Assembly (NCBI RefSeq): GCF_964204645.1
Contig: NC_134032.1
Span: forward strand, 8,984,275-9,048,274
Origin: Tubulanus polymorphus
Taxonomy: Eukaryota; Nemertea; Palaeonemertea; Tubulaniformes; Tubulanidae
DNA: 64,000 bases
Reading direction: 5' to 3'
In this document: one piece after another, positions 32,891 to 44,700 of the stretch
How positions within the stretch are numbered: the stretch's first letter is position 1
How the letters are laid out: the number at the start of each line of letters is the position of its first letter
The notes under the pieces: generated by a model
Databases searched by the model: none
What the model saw: the letters and a program-made list of their open reading frames with translations, nothing else
What the model was told of the DNA's origin: nothing
Translations under genes and position numbers: made by a program

Positions 32891-33726
32891 AAATGTTACT
32901 GAAAAAAATTCAATTTGTTACTGATAGCAATTTTCAGAAGTTGGCAGCCCTGCATCAGTAATATTCAAATAAAAAAGCAACAGATAAACGTATATCTCTA
33001 GGCTTGTATCTCTACTCTTCATATGGGTCTGTCGAACAGCGCTTTTGGGCCTAAATCGCACATATGGACATTCGTCATTTAAGGCTTTTTCTTCACAATA
33101 ATCGTTTTTCGCGGTAACGATTATATCTTTATAATTATTCAATCATCATTTTATCATTCACGCGACCACGGCATCTGGTAGATTGTGCTCAAGGCGACAC
33201 TTATCGATGCCTAAGGAGACAACGTTATAATCCCCAACAGTTAATAATAAAGGTCTACACATAATCTGTAATCTGTATAGTGTAATTTGCAGAGGCAGAA
33301 TCCGATATCGTCATCACGACGGTCGGATGGAGGAGAGTGCGGCGGAGAGCGAATCAAACTCTGGCAAGCGAGGATAGTTTGGCGTGTGCTTAGTGTGCGA
33401 GGATAGTTTGGCGTCATTGACACGTGACGTTGGCTCTGCGACGAGAACATTAAGATGTTGAATTCTAATTTTTCCTTGGGCACTTTTGGAAGGAATTGTC
33501 TATCAGCCGTTTCTAAATCGGTGGGGTTCTGAAACCGGAAATCGAAGCACGGATATAGTTGTGTGATCGGCGGTCAAATTTACAGAATTTTTGTTTAAGT
33601 ACATAATTGGGAAATTCGGTACCTTAGTTTACCCTTTTCCTGCTAAAGAATGCGTTGAATATAAATCGGCCCATTGCGGGTGCACTGTGCGTACAGGTCT
33701 ACCAAATATCGATCGCGACTCATGGC

Positions 33727-36201
33727 ATCCAGGAAGAAAGCCACTAAATATTTGGATGGATATATGAAAGCTGTGGGTACTGGAGTGTGTAATGGGTAGT
33801 GTAGTGTGATCTGTGTGCATTTTGGTGGCCAGCACACAGATCACATTGTTCAAGTTCAAGTTCAAGTTCAAGTTCAAATTTATTTCACAGAAAGCATGAC
33901 AGGCTATGTACACAGGTTGAGAAAAAACAAACAATAAAATTTACATTTTTTTTAAACAAAGCACAATTATAAAAAGAGAGAGAGAACAGTAGCTTTCAGT
34001 GTGGGCCAAGCAAAGCCTTTAGGCCGCTGTCGCAAGCACCCAGGGAAAAAAACGAAAGGGAAATGAAGAAATAAAGGAGAAGGAAATGAAAGTTGATGAT
34101 TTTTGATAATTACAGGAGAGTTTATATGAGTAAGCTAGAGGGTTCAGGAGAGTGAGCAATTATAACAATTAGGGTTATTACATTGATGGATATCATTGTA
34201 GGCGGAGGTGAGATATGGTCTGAGTTTACGTTTTAAATTTTGTTTGCTTGTTTGTAGGATGTCATTGGAAAAAGGTAGTTTTTGCCAGATGTTTGGAAGA
34301 ATGTTTTGAGGTGAATTTTGATGCGGGGTTGGCGGTGTTTGTTTTGAAAATAAAGAATATGCGTGGTCTAAATATATGCTTTTTCTGATGTTGACTAAAG
34401 GAGATAAGTTTTCCGCGGTGAAGTAATTAGAAAAGTAATGGGGTGAAGATTTGATGGTGTTTTGAATAAAAAGTGCAGTTTTAAGGATGAGGACATCATT
34501 GATTTTGAGGATTTCAGGATTTTTAAAAAGTGGGTCTGTGTGTGCAGTGTACTTAGAGTTGGTGATTATTCGAACAATCTTCTTTTGGATTAGGAGGCAT
34601 TTTTTATTATAAGGCGAGTGGCCCCAAGCCAACAAGCCATAGTTCAAATGAGGATAGACTAAGGTGTAGTAAAGAGAAAGTAAATTTTGTGTGTCTAGGA
34701 TGTTTTTAGTTTTGTTTATGATACCAGTAATTTGTGAAATTTTCTTGTGTATTTTGTCGATATGTGGTTTCCAGTTCAGATTTTCATGTATTGTCAAGCC
34801 GAGGAAATCTATTTGTTTTACTCTTTCAAGTTCAAAGTTGCCTATTTTGATTTGTTGTATGTGGTTTATGAATGGTCTTCTCTGATAATTATGAAATATG
34901 ATATATTTAGTTTTGTTCAGATTAGGGGTTAGTTTATTAGCGATAAGCCAGTCATTCAATATGTTTAGGTCATAATTAATATACTGTATGAGTGTGTTGA
35001 GGTGTGTATGAGAAGCAATGCAATTTGTATCGTCAGCGAATAATATTTACTTCATGTTTACCGTGGAGGCATAGATATCATTGATGTAAATTAGAAAGAG
35101 AAGTGGACCTAGGATGGAACCCTGGGGTAAACCGATGTTTTAGGATAGTGTAGAAGAGTTGTAGGATTTGTACGAAACGTATTGCTGACGATTAGAAAAA
35201 TTTGAGGAAAACCAATCTCTTGCTATTCCTCGGATGCCGTAATGTTCAAGTTTATCTAGTAGTATATCGTGGTTAAGAGTGTCAAAAGCCTTCGAAAGGT
35301 CCAGGAAAATGCCTATTGTCCATTCATGGTTATTTAGTGAGTTAGAAATTCTGTCTATGAGTTCGAGTATTGCATGTTCGGTTGAATGGCTGTGTCGGAA
35401 ACCATATTGGTTAGCAAAAAGGTGTTTGTCAATGAATTTAGATAGTCGTCTATGTACAAGTTTTTCGTAGATTTTGGAAAGTGAATTTAGTAGTGAAATG
35501 GGTCGATAATTTTCGATCAGGTTTATGTCACCTTTTTATGTAAAGGTGTTATTTTAGCTATTTTAAGTAAATCGGGGAATCTGCCTGTTGAGAAGGATTG
35601 ATTTAAAAGGCAAGTTAGAGGGTATGATATGTGGATATGTTCATTGGGGTTTAGTCCAGGACTCGCGAGATTTTCAACAGCACGGAAGTAACGTGTAATA
35701 AATGATGACTTGAATTGCATGACTACCTACCACCCCTCATTATTGTTGGAAAACTAAACGTTCCGCACTGACTAAAAATTAATAATAATAATCAATAACA
35801 TTTTAGAAATGGCCAGAATTTTAACTTAGGTTCTATCTCATTTTGATTTTACAATTGCGATTGGTATAATTTTTTTTTTTAAACGGCCGTTAAGGCTTCA
35901 TGTTTCGTCTGCAATTCACTGCAAATAGTTACTCAACTACGCACATTTCAGTGTTTTTGGCAGCTGTACACTCAATCGGCACCGTTCGTGACTAGCTTCA
36001 CTGCGGAATTATCATTAATTAACATCGCCATATCACATCATCAACTTATATTGTGCCTTAAAACCCTAACAGCCGAAATAATTGAAATACACACACGATT
36101 TCTATCATTGAAAATTGAGAGAATGGCCGTGTTTGTGTTCTGCTGCTTCGCGTAAATCCCGCGGGGTGGGGCCACCGCGCGGAGTGGGGCCGAAACGTCT
36201 A
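33727..36201. mobile_element. Repeat B, copy 1, interrupted by a LINE
   Basis: The outer parts, 33727-33849 and 35641-36201, align end to end with 56452-57119, where they are contiguous. Shared text includes AAATATTTGGATGGATATAT, GTGTGATCTGTGTG, CCAGGACTCGCGAGATTTTC and CCGCGCGGAGTGGGGCCG. The 1.8 kb between is the LINE fragment listed separately. The unit is about 670-690 bp, lacks an obvious protein, and has internal palindromes such as GTGATCTGTGTGC / GCACACAGATCAC. Confidence 0.85.
33850..35640 (-). mobile_element. Non-LTR retrotransposon (LINE) fragment, reverse transcriptase
   Basis: Read on the minus strand from 35640 it encodes the fingers/palm and C-terminal part of a LINE reverse transcriptase: NYRPISLLNS near 35500, QYGFRHSHSTEHA near 35390, [20 protein letters not shown] near 35115, the catalytic FADDT near 35040, and a 271-residue open end (34144-34959) with FLGLTIHENLNWKPHIDKIH. 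A frameshift near 35525 and stop codons near 35145 and 35045 show it is inactive. The 3' end is (GAACTT)n at 33848-33879. It is 5'-truncated and sits inside repeat B, flanked by a 6-7 bp duplication (TGTTCA). Confidence 0.9.
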
Positions 36202-36516
36202 GATATGTAACATCATTTTTATGAGTGTCACTCAGTAGTCGACTATGGAACTGGCTCCAGAAGATTACAACAGTGAAACGTGCTTTGTGAGCTTGGTGAC
36301 CATCCTTCAGAAACGATATAGCCTACCAAGATATGAAACTCTGAAGACGCCGTTATTATTCCGACTAATTTATTTCAACCAGACACATCGCGATAAGAAA
36401 CATGATTCTAGTCTTGAATGTTGAAAATTGATTTGGTATACATGTACATGTATTTATAGTCTAAACGTATGCATAATAAGAATTTTGTCGAGTTCGCGGA
36501 GTTCGGCGAAGAAGAA

Positions 36517-36764
36517 TTAATTATTTCCCAAACAAGCTGGAGATATGGAATCATCTGAACGTCTGACTCGAGCAGAACCGATCGCATTTTCGTCGCATTG
36601 CGCCGTATTTGACGAGTAGGTCAGGAATTTTAGCTCAACGCGTGTGACATGACTCAAATCAATCGACGCATCTTGTATTTGTATCGTCCAGGTTGTGAAA
36701 GGAGGCAAGGCGGAAAGCGCGTCTTGGTTCTCGTTATACATGCAGCCGAATTCCATGATTTCCT
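36517..36764 (-). CDS. Last exon of the giant gene
   Basis: An acceptor TTTTCCAG precedes 36764. The exon reads [52 protein letters not shown] and closes at TAA 36519-36517 after ACLGNN. The phase (1) matches the donor of the 706-codon exon. The beta-strand alternation continues the end of that exon, so both form one C-terminal domain. A 3' UTR should extend left of 36517; no clear polyadenylation signal was chosen. Confidence 0.8.
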
Positions 36765-39700
36765 CTGGAAAAAAAGAATGAGGAGTTGATGAAACGCTAG
36801 GCGCATGGTAAATATGAAGCTAGGCTACGATTAAAAGCTTGGCAACGAAATGCTGCATAATTTTCACATATGTTGTAAATCAATAAAACGATATAAATTC
36901 TGGGATTTTAAAATTTTGAAATACAGCTGAAACTTCTGAACTTCTTTACTATCAATCAGGCTCCAATTGATCAAAAGTTGATTAATGTTTTACGTATAGA
37001 ACCATGAAGATACGTTGTCCGTGAAACTGATAAATTGAAATCATTTTAACGAATTCACTCCGGATGTTAGGAAGAAACTGGCATCTAGCCTTTCAACGGT
37101 CACTGCCGTCTGGATCACGATAGTGACGTCATCATCCGATCAAGACGGCAGTGGTGGCCTTTCAAAAGGCTTGACGTCAGATTTTAGCTTATATCCACAG
37201 TAAAGTCGTTAAAATGATTTTGTTACAATCTGGTATACGTATACAAAGTGGCGATTAGAACTACATTGTTTTCACGCTTCGATGAATAACTGAAACAAAT
37301 ATTTGAAAACCTGACCCTGGCGCCGGTTGCATAGTCGTGACTTAGTCTAAAAGTGGTCTTAAAACTTTAGATTGGTAATAGAACTAAGATGGTCTTAAAT
37401 TTGTCTTAAGTCTAAGCCATGATTATACAACCTGGTGTTCTATCGATAATAACAATATTACCTGTTGAAATCATATATTTGTAGCCTATCGCTCTACCAG
37501 TGCCGAAGAACCGATAGATCTGGCCGCGGTACCTGTCCGAAAATTCGCCGGCCCTCGACAACAAAACACCTAATTCGCCGTTGTTCGATTGAGCCCCGTG
37601 TACGACGATCCTCACTTCGACGATGCGAATTCGTTCGTAATCGGCGAACGCCGGCTCGTCGATATCGATGACGAAGTGTACGCGTCGATCCCGTTTCAAT
37701 AGCGTTATCGGGCATTCGGACTCGGTTACGCTACCACCCGACGCGCAATCACCGTTATCTCGCAGATTCAGGTAGACGTTCAGCGGTTTGCTGCTGCATC
37801 TCAGGTCGGGTTCCAGTTGGAACAGAGTGGTCGATTGGATTTTTATCAAGACGGTATGCAAATCGTGTCTCAATAATGGAATGTCGTCTGTCGAACAATC
37901 GGTAAATTCGTTGTAGAATTTCGATTGGCAATACGAACGGATGACGTCATAAACCAGTTCGCGATAATAAAACGACTTTCTATAGACTTTGTTCAGCAAC
38001 TGCTTCGTCACTTTATTACCGGCTTTGGATTTTTCGTATTCTTCTTGCAGCTCCGCTTTGTAAATTTGCGATAGTCGTAGATTCTGTCTCATACGAGTAA
38101 CGCTCTGCACTCTGACGCCGATGTTGATGGCTTCTTTAGTCAGCGCTTCGCCCCAAACGGTCATCTCGGCGAGCGCGGCCTTCACATCGTTGATATAAGT
38201 CGCTATCGCTGGAATCGTCATCCCATCCAGTCGATTTTCTATCATCGTTTTCATAACTTTCCACTTTCCGATTTGCACTCTGAGTCTCGCGGTGCCCTTC
38301 ACCGTGCGCTTGTCGTATATATCTTCTATCGAGCCGCCTTCGACTCCTGTCGTGAAACTACTACTGACTCGAATTATATCTTTTATTACCGCTTCCATGT
38401 TGAGAATGTCTCTAATAGTTATGGCCAAATCGGACACTCCGCTGACTATGACTGCCGGTGACACATCATCGGTGTTCGAAAATACCCCCGACACTATACT
38501 CAAAATATCCAAATTTTCCATGTCGGCCATATTATCGCGAAGTCTCTTCAGGGTTGCGGACGACTTTTCTCGAGCCTTCCTGAATTCGTGTTCTAACATG
38601 AGGATCGTTCTGCTGGCGACACGAAACGCGTTCTCACCGTCGTTCTTCAGACTTTCCATATTCGATATCGGCTGATCCATTTCGCGAATCGATGCTCTGA
38701 TTCGCGATAGCGAATCGGCCGTATTTTGTTTGTTTTTCTCCAAGAATCGTATATTGTCGATGTAATCGCGAAGCATCGTGGCCAGAATCCTCGAGTATCC
38801 TCTATAGGTTTCCATCGACATCGGGGGTACGTTGTGCACGTCGAACAGTTCGTGTAAGGTGACGTCCATCTCGTTCTGTCGCGCTAAATACGACATCTGC
38901 AGCAGGTCGTTATTCGCCGGACACCCGGAGTTTCTCAACGCTTCGGCCGACGCAACCGCGGCGACCTCTTGTAGCAGATCGACGCCGATGTCGAAATTTT
39001 CCGAATCGCCATTTTCTACGAGACTCTTCGCGCAAAAGACGGCCGTTTGTAAGAAGTCGAGACGCTGAGCGGGAATGACGAAGCTTCCCTTTGAGGCGAC
39101 CGTACAATGAAACGGAGCCACTATTTCCGACGCGACGAGTAAAAGCGAACCCAGATTTTCGGCGTCATCGTACGAGATTGCGACCTGCGTTCGTGACGCG
39201 TCCGATGTTCTGATGAACCGCGTCCTACAGCCGAGCAATTCCCTATTCGTAGTGGGCCTAACGTTGAATTTCAAATACGAGCCTTCTTCCATGTAGAAAG
39301 TCTTAGCGACGATTTGCAGATCGTATCGGACGATGAAATGGCCTCTGAACGAAACGGAGAAAGCGAAAATGCGTAACTGCCTCAGATCCGTCCGATCTTC
39401 GACTTCGGTCAAAATCTGGTTCAAATCCAAGTGAGTTTCGTAGATAGTAATGATTCCATTTTCCTCGTCGCGTCTCAGGAATTCGGGCGAACCGCATTGT
39501 AAATAACAGTTCCTGCGTCCACAAGGTACGACGTCGGGTGACTGCACGATTTCTCTAAATTCTATCAGAGCGTTTATACTGAAAATGGTTTAAACGAACG
39601 AGTTATGACACTATGTCATTTTGGTTTATGCATCATCGCTTGCCAAGGTCTGATTGCCGCCCGCTAGAGCTCACCCCAATGCAAACCCTGGCAATAAATC

Positions 39701-41698
39701 CTTCGTTGGCCTTTTACAGTGCCCACTATTTTTTGGGCGGACGGGTTGCGGCTAAGCGACTACCCGTCTATATATCTAGCCCAACTAGATGTGTAGCGAA
39801 TCTGCCGGTGAAAAACAACTCATCCGATTGGCTCAATTCATAAACTGGTGCCCCCCCCCCCAAGAAATCTTGGACAATGTAATAGACCAATGAAGCGTTT
39901 GCAGCCAGGGTTTGTGTTGGACTGGGCTTCGGAAGGCGGTAATCAAACTCTGGCAAATGAGGATGGGTTTATGTGGTATCGTTTTGTGACTGGCCAGAGA
40001 TCCGCTGACCGGACCTTACCTAGAAATCAGTATATTTTACGAAACCAGCGGAGGCTCGAATCTTACGAGCTTCAAATTATATGGGACATAAGACCACTTG
40101 CCATAGATTTATTTTCAGAACCCCTCGGAAATAAAGATAACGAAATCTTACTCTAATTTCAGGACGGGAGATGCTGAAATCATTCTGTAGTGGATCAAAG
40201 ATGATGAGTCGAAATTGCTAAAAGAACACAGAAAACGATCATTGTTATCTAATAAGAATTTATGATCTTAGAATGAAAACTTCCATTCAGTTATGAATGA
40301 ATCTAACGATTTTCGACGAGGAAGTCGATGATTTCAATTTAAATCATAATATCGCTAATCATGCAAATATATATACAAATTTATGAATATTCTGCTAAAA
40401 TAACTCACATTTTTATTTGTTTAAGATGTTTTAGGTTACCGAATACATCTGGGGCTATCGTCACGGTCTCTGGACTCGATAAATCGCTAAAAAAAACAAC
40501 CATGTATGGTGTGATATAGATTTATTGATAAACGCTATAGTAATAATAGTTTACTTACAGCTCTTCCAGATTTTCTAATCCGTCAAATAGTCCATTCGGT
40601 ATACTGCTGATGTTAGCCATTTTTCTGAAATTAACCGATGAAAAAAATTTTTCCAGACGAAACGGTTTGCTACAAATGTTTTTTTTTTTAATTCACGATA
40701 ATTCAATAAAACGTACATTTTGGTGACGTATTTTGCACCGTCGAATAAGGAATCGGGAAGTCTTACTCCGGTAAGATCGATCGCGGAAAAATCGCTGATG
40801 AAAAAGAGGTAGACAGATAATAGTTATTGTGTTTTTCCGCTGACTCTCGACAACGGTATACCGGTGGAACCTTAACGAACTTCGTTTTGCTGAATTCCAT
40901 TCTTTGGTTCACTCGAATTTTCCGCTGTTTTAATTGATACTCACATTTCTGTTTCGCCGGCAAATAGACCACTATGAAGGGTACGCCACATTTCTGTTAA
41001 CGAAACGTGAAAATAATCCGTAACTTTGTCCTATTGAAGCAACTTTGTTTGAGTACTTAATCTCATAAATTGCCGTTTAAAATTGACGACTTCAGGAATG
41101 TGACAACCTATCAGGTGACGACTTTAATGGTTAGAATATAAATCCCACAATCACGCGATAGAAAAAGTTTTTTAAATATCGAAAATTTATCAAAAACCCG
41201 AATCTTTAACCACTAAAAACCATTTTCAAGGAATCATCACCTTCATCCCTTGAAAATGGTTTTTAGTGTAAAACCGTTGATATAGGTTTTTGATAAATTT
41301 CAAAGTTTCGATATCTTAAAAAACTTTTTCGACCTCGTGATGATTTAGATTTTACTCGTCTCTCGCGATTCATTGCGTAGTTTTAAAACCGCGTTGACTT
41401 GAATGGTTTGCGAACGACAGAGAAACCTCACGTCTTAAGAAGATTGCTAACTTTTTTTACTGGCCTTTGCTTTGAATACTACGGGTAATTGGCTGTTAAT
41501 GATTCAATTGATAAGCCCTCTCGAAGAAAAACTATGAGAGTAATGACGACTGATTGTAATAATGATTCCATCATCAATTAAAAGGAATATAAAATTAAAC
41601 ATATGTACCGAGCCAGGAAGCTTTACAATCACTAGGATGTTCAGGCCCCTCGAAAAATGAAGTTTAATGGTAAGTAGTAATAATAATAATAACGTGAG

Positions 41699-41754
<56 letters not shown>

Positions 41755-44700
41755 GTAATAATAATAAAGATGTAATTGTGATGTGATATCATAATAAAAC
41801 TTAACTCGATGCCAGATACGTGTATTGTGGTATACTGACCGGTCGATTGTGGTCCGAGGCACGTGCGAATGTAAGTATCGGTTCCGTCGTAGTCTTGCAA
41901 TACTGGCTCCAATTCGAATAGTGCGCAGTTGTCATCAGAATAAGATATGAAAAAAGCGCACTCGAAATTTCGTGCATCGTAGCATTTCGCTTGACACAAT
42001 TCGCGAGAAATGTTTGAACCCGCTGGGTAATTTTCGATCGGATCGAAACCTGGCGGTGCAGTAGTGTTCCCAATTCCGTAGAATTTATCTGAAATCCATG
42101 AAAATGTTGATGTTCGAATTCATTTCAAAGTAGGGGAGAGGAATTATTATTATTATTAAATTCATTGGTCCAGTTTCACAAATATTAATTCAACCGATAT
42201 CAATTCAATCAGGGTTTTCTGATGTCGTCGACTCTGGCCGTCCGAGTGGCGACCATACCGATTGATAACACGTTAGCTCCATATGACTAACTGAATGTAT
42301 TTTACTAAAAATGTATAAGCTTTGATTATATACGCATGGGCGCAGGAATGAGAGGCGTTGGTGATGCCTGGAAAAGTTGTTTATCTGAAGAGAGTCGGAT
42401 TTTTAGATTTTAGCTTGATGTGAGCGATATAATTAGGGCTAACAACGTGTAGTTTATTTTGCCAGTGGTTGCACCTTTAAAGGCCCAACCAGTTGGGCGT
42501 TGGGGGGAAAAAATGGCTACCCCGATTTTTAAAAGATATTTTCGTTTCCTGGCTTCCCTAGCTTCCTATATCATAAAAGCCCCCACACACGAGCCGAAAA
42601 CTGCGTCCGGAAAGTGCGCAGCGCAGTTTTTGGCTCGTGTGCGGGGCCTTTTCGGGCCTTTCGGCGTGGTATGATAAACGGCACTTACCGTCACCCTCTC
42701 TGATATAAATTGAAGTTTTATCATCGTAATTTGGATACATGAGTGATACCAAGCAGTTGAAATCGATCGGGGAATAAGAAGCAGCAAAACAATAGTCTTT
42801 ACTTTCCATACAATAAAGCATACATTGTTCAGCCGTTTGAAATCCTTTCACAAACGTGAAAACGGAGCTAATTAATGTATTCGGCTTCTTCGAGAAGCAG
42901 CCACTGTATTCATCCGCCATGTTTGCTGAAACAAACAACGTGAAAACCAATAAAAACGACCGAACAGACGTCTGTTTATTGCTGTTAGTGAGAATTAACT
43001 CTGCCGATGATGTCATCATTACTATACATACATTGAAAAAGTCGTGTTTGCGACGGTGGTTTCTTGTGGCAGATTCTTTTAAAAAGAAATGCACCCTCAA
43101 CGGGTTGACTCAGCGATTCAAATGGGAATCTGTATAGTTTGCACTGGTTGTTCCCCACATATTCGTAGCCGATACAACCTTTCAAGTGGTGTTCGTTACA
43201 CATCGTTCGGCAACTCCCCGAACTAGCGACTTCATCTTCAACCTCACTGGTTCCAGCGTAATCGGGCATTTCCTTATAATAACCTAAAGAATTGAAAACA
43301 AAACTGTTTTACAAATAGAAAGGGCCTATCATTATATTCTGATGTGACGTACTGATGGGTCTTTTCTTGCCACAATGGCATTGTATATTTTGATATGCAT
43401 TTTTCATTTAGGCATCCCCTTTTATTGGTGTAGCCGTTAGGCTTGGGGATGTCCTATCAATTAAGACAGGTTGTCAAATCTTAGACATGCACGTTCAATT
43501 GTTGACATTCATCTGATCGACACAAATATTTACCGCTTCCAAGTTTCAAAAGAAATTTGGATCTAGTCGCTGATTTTAAAAGTATGAATTCACACTTTGG
43601 TTGAACGCCATCAGTGCCGTTGGTAAACTGTACCCCGATACAGTAACGCTTGATTTCAAGGCAGAGGAACAAACATTGGTCCATAGTTAGATTCCGCATA
43701 GTGAAAGATATATCTTCAGTGTTCGCTTTTTGGTATTTGCTGAATTTAAAGCATCCGTAACCAATATTATCCCCAGGAAGGACTGAAATATCAAGAATTC
43801 ATAGAAGAACAAACAGTTTCATTTTTCATGTACATGTTGAAATCAATAAGTCGAACGCTTTCCGGTTAACATATATACCCCTTCTCGTGACAAGTCACGA
43901 ATGATGCAAAACTGCAGTACGTTAAGATATAAGTCAATAGTGGTGCACAAAATAGCAGACTATTCCATACATGGCAACAACCAAGAGAGTCAACGGAAGA
44001 CATTTAAGATGAGGATCCATATTGAAACAATGGCAAGTTTAAATTTGGCTTGTCTTATTCGATAAGCATTTGAACTGAAATATGATAAGAAATTTACACA
44101 GAATTTATTTATGCATATCGTCAGCCGTCCGTTCGTTATCATGCACATAATTGGAAAACAAAATCGATATTTCAAAGTAAAGAAGTTTCCAGTTTCTAGG
44201 CGCCATTTTGTAGCGGTCCCTCGAGGTCCCCATTGTTGCGATAATTTTAACTCATTTTTGAAACACAACTTTTGATTGAATTTCAATTAGCTCTGCATTC
44301 CCTTTCTTGATATACTTAATGTATATACTAGCAGATACTTGCCGGTGATTCTTTGGTTTTTTGAAGCGCAGCAACGACGCGAAACCAAGGACCGCATGTT
44401 TTAACCACGCGTCAAAAAAATCACCATTAAATTGCTATTAATTTGTTAATATCTAAATATCTCTTGAAGTTATAATTCCCAATTTTACAGAGGTTATAGA
44501 GCCTAATTCGCAATTTCAGCCTGCATTGAAATTTTTTGAATATCTTTCCAGACGACTGATCTGATTAAAACAATATTCTACCAACAAGTAGTATCAAAAT
44601 AATCGCGCAAATACTCACTTCCACAACTCAGGTAAGTAAACTACTGTCTGTCACACCTGCTCTTCGTGCGACGTTTTGATCCGTAATTGCGTTAATAATC

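Larger units (their letters stand above)
31700..33726. other. Intergenic repeats and unassigned sequence
   Basis: Contains the hairpin with a poly-C tract (32028-32126), a three-unit satellite (32603-32890) and a half copy of MITE family E near 33350-33385 (AATCAAACTCTGGCAAGCGA), followed by a short repeat of GCGAGGATAGTTTGGCGT. No gene is supported. Confidence 0.5.

Noticed and set aside
36241-36516. Polyadenylation signal for the giant gene
   Set aside because: No convincing AATAAA-type signal on the minus strand could be chosen in this stretch.
37465-39107. Plus-strand and other-frame open frames inside the 706-codon exon
   Set aside because: They are shadows of the long minus-strand frame, which has the supported splice sites and phases.
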